Assembly: GCA_017619755.1 (NCBI GenBank) | Contig: JAFZRU010000028.1 | Span: 1-51,957, forward strand | Source: Prevotella sp. | GTDB lineage: Bacteria; Bacteroidota; Bacteroidia; Bacteroidales; Bacteroidaceae | Reading direction: 5' to 3' | Length of the DNA stretch: 51,957 nt | In this document: positions 24,788-33,621 of the stretch, piece by piece | Numbering within the stretch: the first letter of the stretch is position 1 | Layout: each line of letters opens with the position of its first letter | Position numbers and translations under genes: made by a program | The notes under the pieces: generated by a model | The model's database searches: none | What the model was told of the DNA's origin: nothing | What the model saw: only the letters and a program-made list of their open reading frames with translations

Positions 24788-26542
24788 CTATTTTCTCACC
24801 ATGCGCCCCGTGACGGTGCCATCACTCATGATGGTCTTCTCCACGACGATGCCGTGCGTGTCGTGCGCCACCCTCTGCCCTGCTAAGTTGAAATACTCCT
24901 GTCTGACGGGCAGTGCCATCTCTGTCGGAGAGTCCACCTTTGCTTCACCATTGCGTCGCAGGGTTGCCCTTCCCACCACCAAGTCGGCCCAAGGAGCGTC
25001 GGCAGTGTAGAAAGACACGACATACCGGCCGGTCTGCAGCACGTCGAACGTGTAGGACATGGCCGTTGTGCCAGAGAAACTATTGCTGGCAGAGTTACCG
25101 ATGTTGGCCGTAGGGGTGAATGTTTCCGACAACATACTCTCGCCTTCCAAGTTTTCCACAGCCACCGTCACGGGTGAGAACGATGGCTGGTTCCAATTGG
25201 CCACCTTCACATACAATTGGTAGCTGCCGGGGATGAGTGTCAGCGAGGTGTTGGTACTCTCACCGGCAAAGCGGGCATAACCCTCCTTGGTGCCTCCCGT
25301 CACGTTGCGGGTGTATAGTCCGGCATCAAAATCGTGTTGAGCACCAGTGAAGAGAAACACCCTTGCTCCCTGGGTGAAACCATCTGCATACCCCACGCGA
25401 CGCTCCTGTCCGTCGAAAGTCTCCCAACCGTCGGGGACACTTCCCTCACTATCGAAATTGGTGAGGGTGAAAGAGCCGCGAAGCACCTCGGTGACATTGA
25501 CGGTGGTCTCCGCCTTGGCTGTGTAGCCATCGTTGTCCATGGCGACGGCGCTGACGACATGCTCACCCTTGCCCAACCCTTCCAAGACGAAAGTATATGG
25601 CGGCTCGGTTGTCTCACCCACAAGTTTTCCGTTATCATAATAGGCCACGCCCGCCACTGTGCCGTCAGGGTCGTCGGCCTCCACCTCCAAGGTGATGCCG
25701 GGTGTTTGAGCCGCCCCTCCCACGGTGACGAAGGAAAGGTTGCCTTGAGGCGACGTAAAGCGCACATGCGGACTGGTATCCTTCAAGGAGAAGCGGTTGC
25801 AGAAATTCCATATCTCCTCGCCCGTCTTCACCCCGTTGTCATTGGATATCCAGTGTCCCTTGCCAGCCATCTCCAACAGGACAACCTCCACTCCCTCCAA
25901 GCCAGGTCCCCAGACATGCCGCGTGATGTGGCTTGCACGGTAGGGCTTGGTTGTTTGCGCCGTCGTGGGGCATCCGTTGCGCTTCACCCATCCGGCCAGC
26001 ACGTTTGCCACGCCGCTGAAAGCCACCACGTCATCGCTTGTGCCATGGGTGTGGATGATGGGTATGGGTCGGGAACTGGTGAAACTGGCCCCCCACATGG
26101 GATAGCCGCTGATGGGGGCAAAGGCGGCGAACACATCGGCCATGCGGTTCATGGCGAAATAGGTGAACATGCCACCCATGGAGAAACCGGAGAGGTAGAT
26201 TTTGTTTCGGTCGATGTCGTAGCGTTTCACCATCTCATCGATGAGGACGCGCATGAAACGCAAGTCGCGCTCGCCACTCAAGTCCCATGAGTGGTCGATG
26301 CCGTTGGGGAATACCGTGACAAACTTTGCCGTGTCTGCCACCGACTCTATCTGCAGCATGCCTTTCTGGTAGGCAGCGTCCTGGTTCATCCCGTGGCATG
26401 AGATGAGCAACGGTCTTTTTGAACCCAGGTTCGACGGGGCATAAACGATGTAATTCCTCTTCGTTCCATCTACGGTGATGTCGTCGGCCTGTGCGGAGAC
26501 AAATGACAGCAACGACAGCAAAACAAACAAAATTCTTCTCAT
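24788..26542 (-). CDS. Secreted CE1-type esterase (feruloyl/acetyl-xylan esterase or PHB-depolymerase-like)
   Basis: A 584-residue exported protein starting at 26542 (MRRILFVLLSLLS...AQAD), which gives a proper signal peptide. Residues about 25-270 form an alpha/beta-hydrolase of the LpqC/CE1 type with LISCHGMNQ, nucleophile Ser121 in LSGFSMGG, an Asp in THGTSDDVV and a late His in GKGHWISND. An Ig/Big-type module (about 285-360, DDPDGTVAGVAYYDNGKLVGE) and a jelly-roll-like module (about 370-520) follow. The protein ends with a short tail (FNLAGQRV ... RMVRK) also seen in other secreted proteins here. It probably deacylates plant cell-wall glycans; the substrate is inferred. Confidence 0.82.
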   Translation of the reverse strand: MRRILFVLLSLLSFVSAQADDITVDGTKRNYIVYAPSNLGSKRPLLISCHGMNQDAAYQKGMLQIESVADTAKFVTVFPNGIDHSWDLSGERDLRFMRVLIDEMVKRYDIDRNKIYLSGFSMGGMFTYFAMNRMADVFAAFAPISGYPMWGASFTSSRPIPIIHTHGTSDDVVAFSGVANVLAGWVKRNGCPTTAQTTKPYRASHITRHVWGPGLEGVEVVLLEMAGKGHWISNDNGVKTGEEIWNFCNRFSLKDTSPHVRFTSPQGNLSFVTVGGAAQTPGITLEVEADDPDGTVAGVAYYDNGKLVGETTEPPYTFVLEGLGKGEHVVSAVAMDNDGYTAKAETTVNVTEVLRGSFTLTNFDSEGSVPDGWETFDGQERRVGYADGFTQGARVFLFTGAQHDFDAGLYTRNVTGGTKEGYARFAGESTNTSLTLIPGSYQLYVKVANWNQPSFSPVTVAVENLEGESMLSETFTPTANIGNSASNSFSGTTAMSYTFDVLQTGRYVVSFYTADAPWADLVVGRATLRRNGEAKVDSPTEMALPVRQEYFNLAGQRVAHDTHGIVVEKTIMSDGTVTGRMVRK

Positions 26543-26569
26543 GATAGCATTGGTATTGATAGTCGCATG

Positions 26570-26577
26570 CAAAATTA
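26570..26577 (-). promoter_or_regulatory. -7 box for the esterase gene
   Basis: The minus strand reads TAATTTTG, about 28 nt upstream of the start codon. No well-spaced -33 TTTG was found. Confidence 0.5.
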
Positions 26578-26700
26578 GTCATTCCCTTACCAATACGCTC
26601 CACTACAAGTTTCCATTTCTTTGCCGTGTGTATCAACCACTCCACAGCAAGAAGCTAAAAAGGAAAATTGAACAGTCAAAAAAGACGAAAAACAAAGGTC

Positions 26701-26753
26701 ATTAAAGTCTTTAAGGTCTCTAAGGACTTTAAGGTCTTTAAGGACTTTAAGGA
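26701..26753. repeat. 9-bp tandem repeat (CTTTAAGGA-like)
   Basis: Five to six imperfect copies of a 9-bp unit alternating TCTTTAAGG and ACTTTAAGG. They lie in the 343-bp region between the divergent esterase and FKBP genes. The rest of that region is AT-rich and holds only the two promoters. Confidence 0.85.
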
Positions 26754-26836
26754 CAAAAAACGACCCGGATATATTAATAATGTACAAAATTAGCAAGTTT
26801 TCCTTGTGATAAAGAGCACATTAGAGAAAAAATTGC

Positions 26837-26844
26837 TACCTTTG
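26837..26844 (+). promoter_or_regulatory. -7 box for the FKBP gene cluster
   Basis: TACCTTTG matches the consensus and lies 41 nt upstream of the first FKBP start. No TTTG is found at the usual -33 spacing. Confidence 0.55.
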
Positions 26845-26885
26845 CCGCGATTTTTTAAAATGCATTTTAATTTTTTGGACAAAAC

Positions 26886-27491
26886 ATGGATAATGTAAGC
26901 TACGCCCTGGGGCTTGGCATCGGCCGCCAGCTTCTTCAAATGGGCGCCTCGGACCTGAACATTGACGATTTTGCCAGTGCCATCAAGGACGTGCTGGCAG
27001 GCAACCCTCTGAAAGTTGCCAACAAAGACGCCCAGCGCATCGTGGAAAACTATTTCAAGGAAAAAGAGCAGAAGCTCAATGCACAACGGGAAGAGCAAGG
27101 CAAGATAGCCCGTCAGGCCGGAGAAGACTACCTCCGCAAGAATGCCGACAACGAGGGTGTCGTCGTGCTGCCCAGCGGTCTGCAATACAAGGTGCTCAAC
27201 GAAGGACAAGGTCGCAAGCCAAAAGCCACCGACGAGGTGTTGTGCCACTACGAAGGCTTCCTGGTCGATGGTACTGTTTTCGACAGCAGCTATCAACGCG
27301 GCGAACCTGCCAGCTTCCGCCTCAACCAAGTCATCACAGGATGGACAGAGGGTCTTCAACTCATGGAGGAAGGCGCCAAATATCGCTTCTTCATCCCTTA
27401 TCGCCTGGGTTACGGAGAGAACGGCGCCGGCACGCTCATCCCCCCCTACTCCACCCTCATCTTCGACGTGGAACTCATCAAAGTGAAATAA
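26886..27491 (+). CDS. FKBP-type peptidyl-prolyl isomerase, no signal peptide
   Basis: A 201-residue protein with an FKBP_N dimerisation region (about 1-90, SYALGLGIGRQLL and an acidic/lysine-rich helix) and an FKBP catalytic domain (about 95-201). The domain keeps VLCHYEGFLVDGTVFDSSY, VITGWTEGLQLM and YGENGAG. It catalyses cis-trans isomerisation of proline bonds. Unlike the next two genes it lacks a signal sequence at this start, so it is probably cytoplasmic. It is the first of three tandem paralogues. Confidence 0.88.
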   Translation: MDNVSYALGLGIGRQLLQMGASDLNIDDFASAIKDVLAGNPLKVANKDAQRIVENYFKEKEQKLNAQREEQGKIARQAGEDYLRKNADNEGVVVLPSGLQYKVLNEGQGRKPKATDEVLCHYEGFLVDGTVFDSSYQRGEPASFRLNQVITGWTEGLQLMEEGAKYRFFIPYRLGYGENGAGTLIPPYSTLIFDVELIKVK

Positions 27492-27533
27492 AAAGGAAAT
27501 TCAAAAACAACAAATCATAACAAACATCAAGAA

Positions 27534-28394
27534 ATGAGAAAGATTGCATTATTTGCCGTGGCCGCCATCGTCGTGGCCAGCAGCATCTCTTGTGGCAAAG
27601 GCCAGAAGGCCAACCTCAAGAGCGACGTTGACACCATCAGTTACGCCATCGGACTTATCAATGGCGGGCAACTCAAGGACTTCCTTGCCTCGCAGGGCAT
27701 GGACTCCACCTACATCGCCGATTTCCTGAAAGGCTTCAAGGAAGGCTCCAAATCCGTCGGCGACAAGAAGAAAGAAGCTTATCTCATGGGCATGTCCCAA
27801 GGAATGCAGATGACCAACGGCCTTAACAACCGCATCTTCGGTGGCGAGGAAGGCGATGGCCAACTCTCCGTGCCCAACATGATTGCCGGACTGATGGCCG
27901 GCGTGAAGAACGACACCACCATCTTCAATCCCATGGAAATACAGACCCGTCTGGAAGGTATGATTTCCACCGTTCACAGCAAGGCCATGGAAAAGAAATA
28001 TGAGAAGAACAAGGAAGAAGGTGCCAAGTTCCTCGCAGAGAAGGCAAATGACAAGGACGTGAAGAAACTTGCCAACGGCGTGATGTACAAAGTGCTCAAG
28101 GAAGGCACTGGCGCAACCCCTGACTCTGTCGCACGCGTGAAGGTGAACTACGAGGGCAAGCTGATTGACGGCACCGTCTTCGACAGCAGCTACCAGCGTG
28201 GCCAACCTGCCGAGATGGGTCTCAATATGTTGGTGCCGGGCTTTGCCGAGGCACTCCGCAACATGCCTGTTGGCTCCGAGTGGGAGATTTACATTCCCGC
28301 CGACCAGGGTTACGGCGAGCGTGAAGCTGGCAACATCAAGCCCTTCTCCACCCTTATCTTCAAGGTGGAACTTCTCGAAATCCTCAAGAAATAA
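27534..28394 (+). CDS. FKBP-type peptidyl-prolyl isomerase lipoprotein
   Basis: A 286-residue lipoprotein (signal FAVAAIVVASSISC, lipobox Cys about 20) with an FKBP_N region (DTISYAIGLINGGQLKDFL) and an FKBP domain (about 190-286). In the active site the usual V-I-x-G-W is LVPGFAEAL, i.e. Trp replaced by Phe, which may lower activity or change ligand preference. YGEREAG and FDSSYQRG are kept. It is probably anchored in the cell envelope, acting as a folding factor like FkpA/Mip. It lies 42 bp after the first FKBP gene and 9 bp before the third. Confidence 0.87.
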   Translation: MRKIALFAVAAIVVASSISCGKGQKANLKSDVDTISYAIGLINGGQLKDFLASQGMDSTYIADFLKGFKEGSKSVGDKKKEAYLMGMSQGMQMTNGLNNRIFGGEEGDGQLSVPNMIAGLMAGVKNDTTIFNPMEIQTRLEGMISTVHSKAMEKKYEKNKEEGAKFLAEKANDKDVKKLANGVMYKVLKEGTGATPDSVARVKVNYEGKLIDGTVFDSSYQRGQPAEMGLNMLVPGFAEALRNMPVGSEWEIYIPADQGYGEREAGNIKPFSTLIFKVELLEILKK

Positions 28395-28403
28395 TCATCG
28401 GCA

Positions 28404-29303
28404 ATGAGAAAAACCATCATGTTGGCACTCGTCCTCGTGGCGAGTGCCACTTTCTGCCAAGCCTACACCGGTGGCAAGAAAGACAAGAAGAAAAAGGACA
28501 AGACCTCCATCGTGGCCGAGCCAGTCAAACTGACCAATGTTTCCGACTCCGTCAGTTACGCCATGGGTATGGACGCCACCAACGGCCTCATACCTTTCCT
28601 CATCCAGCAACTCAAGGTGGACACCGCCTACATGCCCAAGTTCATCGAGGGCTTCCAGACCGCCATCGACAAGGAGCAGAACAAGAAAGAGCTCACCGCC
28701 TTTTCCGCCGGTGTGCAGGTTGCCAACATGGTGTCGGAGAATATGGTTCCCAGAGCCTCCAAGCAACTTGCCGGAGCCGTGGACAGCATCAGCCTCGAAC
28801 GCTTCTACCAAGGCTTCCTCGCCTCGCTCAAGAGCGACTCCTCCCTCTTCACCAACAACTCCGCCAAGGAATACATAGTGGAAACACGCGAGGCCTACAA
28901 CAAGCAAATCCGCAAGAACGGCGAGGATTTCTTAGCCCAAAACGCCCTTGCCGAGGGCGTGACCACCACTCCCTCCGGCCTTCAATACAAAGTGCTGCAA
29001 CAGGGACATGGTGAGACTGCCACCAAGGACGACGAGGTGGAGGTGAAATACGAAGGAAGACTTATCAACGGAACCATCTTCGACAGCAGCTACCAGCGCA
29101 ACCCGCAAACCACCAAGTTCAAGCCCACCCAGGTAATCAAGGGATGGACAGAGGCTCTCACCATGATGCCCGAAGGCAGCATCTGGGAACTCTACATCCC
29201 ACAGAACTTGGCATACGGAGAGAGAGGCGCCGGCGAAATCCCACCCTTCTCCACCCTCATCTTCAAGGTGGAAGTCGTCAAAGTGAACAAGAACAACAAA
29301 TAA
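28404..29303 (+). CDS. Periplasmic FKBP-type peptidyl-prolyl isomerase
   Basis: A 299-residue exported protein (signal MLALVLVASATFCQA, then a lysine-rich GGKKDKKKKDK linker) with FKBP_N (about 45-190) and FKBP (about 195-297) regions. The active site is canonical: VEVKYEGRLINGTIFDSSYQ, VIKGWTEAL and YGERGAG. It is probably a periplasmic or outer-surface folding factor. A GC-rich stem-loop 20 bp downstream marks the end of the three-gene cluster. Confidence 0.88.
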   Translation: MRKTIMLALVLVASATFCQAYTGGKKDKKKKDKTSIVAEPVKLTNVSDSVSYAMGMDATNGLIPFLIQQLKVDTAYMPKFIEGFQTAIDKEQNKKELTAFSAGVQVANMVSENMVPRASKQLAGAVDSISLERFYQGFLASLKSDSSLFTNNSAKEYIVETREAYNKQIRKNGEDFLAQNALAEGVTTTPSGLQYKVLQQGHGETATKDDEVEVKYEGRLINGTIFDSSYQRNPQTTKFKPTQVIKGWTEALTMMPEGSIWELYIPQNLAYGERGAGEIPPFSTLIFKVEVVKVNKNNK

Positions 29304-29323
29304 AGAATTACGAATAAAGAACG

Positions 29324-29349
29324 GTGTGGAGGCAGAGGTGCCTCCACAC
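29324..29349 (+). terminator. Stem-loop after the FKBP cluster
   Basis: A perfect 11-bp stem (GTGTGGAGGCA / TGCCTCCACAC) with loop GAGG, followed by the pyrimidine-rich tail TCTTTC. Confidence 0.75.
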
Positions 29350-29390
29350 TCTTTCACAACTCTCTCCTACCATATTAACGCATTATTTAC

Positions 29391-31340
29391 ATGAAGACAT
29401 TCGAAGAACTTGGTGTCGCCGAAGAGATTCGCCGCGCCATCACCGAAATGGGGTTTGAAAACCCCATGCCCGTGCAAGAGGAGGTCATCCCCTACCTCTT
29501 AGGCATCGGCAATGATGTCATTGGCCTGGCACAAACCGGTACAGGCAAGACCGCCGCATACGGCATTCCACTCTTGCAGAAAATCGACACCAGCAGCCAT
29601 GACACACAAGCCCTCATCCTCTCGCCCACACGAGAACTGTGCCTGCAAATCAGCGACGACTTGAAGGACTTTTCCAAATACATGAGCGGTGTGCGCATCG
29701 TGCCAGTATATGGCGGCACATCCATCGTCAACCAAATCAACGCCCTGAAGAAAGGCGTGCAAATCATCGTGGCCACTCCGGGTCGCCTCATCGACTTGAT
29801 GAACCGCGGCGTGGCGAAACTCGACAAGGTGAGCAACGTCGTGCTCGACGAGGCCGACGAGATGCTCAACATGGGCTTCTCCGAGAGCATCGATGAAATA
29901 CTCAAAGGCGTACCAACCAACCGCAACACTCTCCTCTTCTCCGCCACCATGAGCAAGGAGATAGAGGCCATCGCCAAAAACTACCTCCACGACCACAAGG
30001 AAATTGTCGTGGGAAGTCGGAACGAGGGTGCGGAGCACGTCAACCACATCTACTACATGGTCCACGCCAAGGACAAATATCTCGCACTCAAGCGCATCGT
30101 GGACTACTACCCCAAAATCTTCGCCATCATCTTCTGCCGCACAAAGGTGGAGACCCAGGAGATAGCTGACAAACTCATCCGCGACGGATACAATGCGGAG
30201 TCGCTTCACGGAGACCTCTCGCAGCAGCAGCGGGATCTCACCATGCAGAAATTCAGGCAACACCTCACCCAACTGCTCGTGGCCACCGACGTGGCCGCCC
30301 GAGGCCTCGACGTTGACGACCTCACCCATGTCATCAACTTCGGCCTTCCCGAGGACATCGAGAACTACACGCACCGCAGCGGACGCACTGGCCGCGCCGG
30401 AAAGAAAGGCACTTCCATCTCCATCGTCCACACCCGCGAGCAGAAAAAAATCAAGAGCATCGAGAAGGAAATAGGCAAGAAATTTGTCGAGGCCGACCTC
30501 CCCACACCCCAGGAGATATGCACTAAACAGCTCTACAGGGTGATGGACCAGATAGAGAAGACCGATGTGAACGAGGAGGAAATCGCCCCCTTCATGGCAG
30601 ACATCAACCGGCACTTCGAATATATGGAAAAGGAGGACTTGATCAAGAAAATCGTCTCCCGTAATTTCGGACGCTTCTTAGCCTACTATGCCGACGCACC
30701 GGTGATAGAAAAGCCCAGCAAGGAGAGCCGCAGCACCAAAGGTGAGGGCAAGAGCAAGAACCGCCGCGACGGAAAAGCCGAGCGTGGCTACCGGCGCCTC
30801 TTCATCAACTTAGGCAAAGTGGACGGTTTCTACCCCGGCGAGGTGATGCAGTTCATCAACAAGCATGTCTCCGGCCGACAAGAAGTGGGGCACATCGACC
30901 TTCTGAGCAAATTCTCATACATCGAGGTGCCAGAGGAAGATGCCGACCTGGTGATGCAGTCGCTCGACGGCACCACCTACAAAGGCCGCGAGGTGAGGTG
31001 CAACGACGCCGACGAGAAAGGACACGGCAAGGGCGCTCGTGGCGAGCGGACAGCCACCACCCGCAGCCGTCGCGACGATCGTGGGAAGACTGACAATTTC
31101 GCCCGCTTTGAGAAGAAGCCCAAGAGCGCCAAGCGAGCCAAACCCGACACCCGTGACGACGAACCAAGCCGGGAGCAGCGCAAGCAGAAGAAAGGCACAC
31201 GCGGCGCCGCCCGCATGGAAAGCGGCCGTCAGGACGACTGGAGGCAGTTCTTCCAAGGACACAACATCATCCTTAAGGACGACGAACCCGACTTCTCCGA
31301 GGAAGGATGGGCAAGACGCAAACCCAAGAAAAAGAAATAA
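29391..31340 (+). CDS. deaD: DEAD-box ATP-dependent RNA helicase with DbpA-type RNA-binding domain
   Basis: A 649-residue helicase. Visible motifs are the N-terminal Q motif (FEELGV ... MPVQEEVIP), motif I AQTGTGKT (about 46-53), PTRELC, TPGRL, DEAD (about 155), SAT, and motif VI HRSGRTGRAGKKG (about 330). A DbpA/CsdA-type RNA-binding domain (about 460-545, YRRLFINLGKVDGFYPGEVM) and a very basic disordered tail follow. By family it remodels structured RNA in ribosome assembly, mRNA turnover or cold response. The start ATG at 29391 gives the normal N-terminus. A strong terminator follows. Confidence 0.9.
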   Translation: MKTFEELGVAEEIRRAITEMGFENPMPVQEEVIPYLLGIGNDVIGLAQTGTGKTAAYGIPLLQKIDTSSHDTQALILSPTRELCLQISDDLKDFSKYMSGVRIVPVYGGTSIVNQINALKKGVQIIVATPGRLIDLMNRGVAKLDKVSNVVLDEADEMLNMGFSESIDEILKGVPTNRNTLLFSATMSKEIEAIAKNYLHDHKEIVVGSRNEGAEHVNHIYYMVHAKDKYLALKRIVDYYPKIFAIIFCRTKVETQEIADKLIRDGYNAESLHGDLSQQQRDLTMQKFRQHLTQLLVATDVAARGLDVDDLTHVINFGLPEDIENYTHRSGRTGRAGKKGTSISIVHTREQKKIKSIEKEIGKKFVEADLPTPQEICTKQLYRVMDQIEKTDVNEEEIAPFMADINRHFEYMEKEDLIKKIVSRNFGRFLAYYADAPVIEKPSKESRSTKGEGKSKNRRDGKAERGYRRLFINLGKVDGFYPGEVMQFINKHVSGRQEVGHIDLLSKFSYIEVPEEDADLVMQSLDGTTYKGREVRCNDADEKGHGKGARGERTATTRSRRDDRGKTDNFARFEKKPKSAKRAKPDTRDDEPSREQRKQKKGTRGAARMESGRQDDWRQFFQGHNIILKDDEPDFSEEGWARRKPKKKK

Positions 31341-31354
31341 ACCTTTCTCAAACC

Positions 31355-31393
31355 CACGGCGCGGGTGGCTCAATGCCATCCGCGCCGTGTTTT
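31355..31393 (+). terminator. Intrinsic terminator after the helicase gene
   Basis: A 15-bp GC-rich stem (CACGGCGCGGGTGGC paired across loop TCAAT, with one G-T) is followed by TTTT at 31390-31393. Confidence 0.9.
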
Positions 31394-31423
31394 AAAGATT
31401 TATACCTTATATATTATAGAATC

Positions 31424-31450
31424 ATTAAAGACCTTAAAATCCCTAAAGTC
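31424..31450. repeat. Short 9-bp repeat remnant
   Basis: Three degenerate 9-bp units (AAAGACCTT, AAAATCCCT, AAAGTCCTA) directly before the stop codon of the minus-strand S46 peptidase. They are related to the arrays at 20405 and 26701. Confidence 0.55.
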
Positions 31451-33571
31451 CTACTTGGCGTTGATTTCCTTCAGCAACCTGTCGGTATGCCCCCATTTGT
31501 CCATCATATAGAGGACAAAGCGGATGTCCACACCGATGCATCGTGCGAGTTGCTTGTCAAAGAAGATGTCGCTCGACAGGCTGTCCCAGTTGCCATCGAA
31601 GGCCAGTCCGATGAGTTCACCCTTTCCGTTGAACATAGGCGAACCGCTGTTACCTCCAGTGATGTCGTTGTTGGTGAGGAAACAAAGTTGCATCTTTCCA
31701 GTAGTCTTGTCGGTGTAGGGACCGAAGTCTTTGGCAGAGAGAAGTTCCCTCATGATAGGCTCCGCCTCATACTCCACGTTCTCCGAAGCCTTGTCCATCT
31801 TCTCCACGATGCTCTCCGCCGTGGTGTAATACCCGGAGGGGTGTCCGTTGAGCAAATACTCTCCCACCTGTCCGTAGCTCAACCGCATGGTGAAGTTGGC
31901 ATCGCTGTAATGGGGCTGGTCCTGCTCCATGCGCACGACGGCGTCGCAAAGGCATTTCTCCTGCTCCGATATTTCCACGGCGTTGGTGGCCATCTCCCCA
32001 TATAAGCTGTAAATGAGTGTTTGGACGTCCTGCCCGAACTTCAAACCCGGGTCTTTCTTGAACTTCTTCTTGTTGAAATAGATTTTTTTGCCTGTCTTCA
32101 TCAATAACGACTTGTTGTAGAGGTAGTCCACGTATGCAGTGTAGTTGTTGTTGAACTTGGTTTTGATTTCCTTGTAGAAATCAGGCCAGTACTTCTGGTC
32201 CACATGCTCTGCATAGTTCTTCATCATGACGGCCAGCACCTCCTTGTCGAGAGCCTCGTCCCATTCCTCGCTGTTGTCCTCAAAGACGTAATACTGCTTA
32301 TTGGGTTTCGTATCCGGCCCTTGGATATCCAATCCCATGCCGCTGATGCTCTTCCTGGCTCGGTTGAAGAGTTCACTGTTTCTGAAGAATGACTCGTAAA
32401 GGTTGTTGAAAGCGTAGGCTGGCTCATAGTTTTGCGTGTAGAGCCTCTTGAGCTTGCGGAAGTTGAGTTTGTCCTTGTAATTGCCCGTTTCATCCATCCA
32501 CTGCTGTATCTTCTCCTCGTAAGCCGCTTTTTGTGAAATGATGCCGATGGAGTCGATGCACTTGTTCATGCCGATGGCGTTCTTCCAGTAGTTGGAACTT
32601 TGCGCATACTTGCTGTCATACTTGATGCGGACGGCTTCGCTGGCATTCATATGCCGCAGCATCACCTCCTGCTTCACCCCTCTGACCTGTGCGCGGACGG
32701 TGTTGTCCACGTCGCGCATCTCCTTGATGCCGTATGACGAGAGGTATCTCTGCGTGCTGCCGGGATAGCCGATGGTCATGGCGAAGTCGCCTTCGCGGTA
32801 TCCCTGCATGGACACCTGCGCCCACCTCTTGGGATGGTATGGGACGTTGTCCTCGCTATAAGCCGCCGGACCGTTGGTCTTCGGGTCGGCATAGATGCGG
32901 AAGACGGAGAAGTCGCATGTCTGTCGGGGCCACATCCAGTTGTCGGTCTCTCCTCCAAACTTTCCCATCGACTTGGGCACGGTGAAGACGAGACGCAGGT
33001 CGGTGAAATCCTGATAGGTGGTGGCGTAGTAGCGATTGCCCTGATAGAAGGGGTCGATGTCCACGTGCAACGTCTTGTCGATGCGCTTCACCGAATCGCT
33101 CAAGACGTTGGTGAGGGAGTCGATGAGCGCCTCCTGCAAGAAGGGGTCGAGGTCGGCCAAACCCATGGCGTTGAGCCTGTCGGTGACATCCACCTGGTCC
33201 ACCATGAAACTGACGAACATATTCTCATTGGGCAGTTCCTCCTCGTAACTTTTGGCGTAGAAGCCGTTGAGCATGTAGTCGTGCTCCACGGTGGAATGGC
33301 TTCTGATGGCCTCGAAACCGCAATGGTGGTTGGTGAACACCAGTCCGTTGGGCGAGACAACCACTCCTGAGCAGTAGCCGCTGAAGTTGACGACGGCGTT
33401 CTTCAGCGCTGTGTCGCCGTAGTAGAGGTCGTTGTAAGTCATGGAGAAGCCCTCGTTTTGCATGATTTCATAAACTTGTGGCGGGAGGTTGTAGATGGTC
33501 CACATTCCCTCGTCGGCCCTTGCCTGTGTCAAGGAGAGCAGACTTGCGATGAAAAGGATGATTTTTTTCAT
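31451..33571 (-). CDS. dpp7: S46-family dipeptidyl-peptidase, DPP7-like
   Basis: A 706-residue exported serine exopeptidase (signal MKKIILFIASLLS...ARA). The chymotrypsin-like fold has the His motif FTNHHCG (about 80-85), DNWMWPR, and the catalytic Ser642 in GGNSGSP. Eighteen residues after Ser, in GLAFDGNW, a Gly occupies the position that is Arg in DPP11 and Gly in DPP7. That predicts DPP7-like preference for hydrophobic rather than acidic P1 residues. S46 enzymes release dipeptides from oligopeptides in the periplasm. The gene is 50 bp downstream of a flippase gene in the same direction. Family very firm; subtype from one residue plus general likeness. Confidence 0.92.
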   Translation of the reverse strand: MKKIILFIASLLSLTQARADEGMWTIYNLPPQVYEIMQNEGFSMTYNDLYYGDTALKNAVVNFSGYCSGVVVSPNGLVFTNHHCGFEAIRSHSTVEHDYMLNGFYAKSYEEELPNENMFVSFMVDQVDVTDRLNAMGLADLDPFLQEALIDSLTNVLSDSVKRIDKTLHVDIDPFYQGNRYYATTYQDFTDLRLVFTVPKSMGKFGGETDNWMWPRQTCDFSVFRIYADPKTNGPAAYSEDNVPYHPKRWAQVSMQGYREGDFAMTIGYPGSTQRYLSSYGIKEMRDVDNTVRAQVRGVKQEVMLRHMNASEAVRIKYDSKYAQSSNYWKNAIGMNKCIDSIGIISQKAAYEEKIQQWMDETGNYKDKLNFRKLKRLYTQNYEPAYAFNNLYESFFRNSELFNRARKSISGMGLDIQGPDTKPNKQYYVFEDNSEEWDEALDKEVLAVMMKNYAEHVDQKYWPDFYKEIKTKFNNNYTAYVDYLYNKSLLMKTGKKIYFNKKKFKKDPGLKFGQDVQTLIYSLYGEMATNAVEISEQEKCLCDAVVRMEQDQPHYSDANFTMRLSYGQVGEYLLNGHPSGYYTTAESIVEKMDKASENVEYEAEPIMRELLSAKDFGPYTDKTTGKMQLCFLTNNDITGGNSGSPMFNGKGELIGLAFDGNWDSLSSDIFFDKQLARCIGVDIRFVLYMMDKWGHTDRLLKEINAK

Positions 33572-33621
33572 ATTTTTTACTTTTTGTTGTTTGTGTCCGT
33601 ATGTATAGTTTGGTGAAAATG

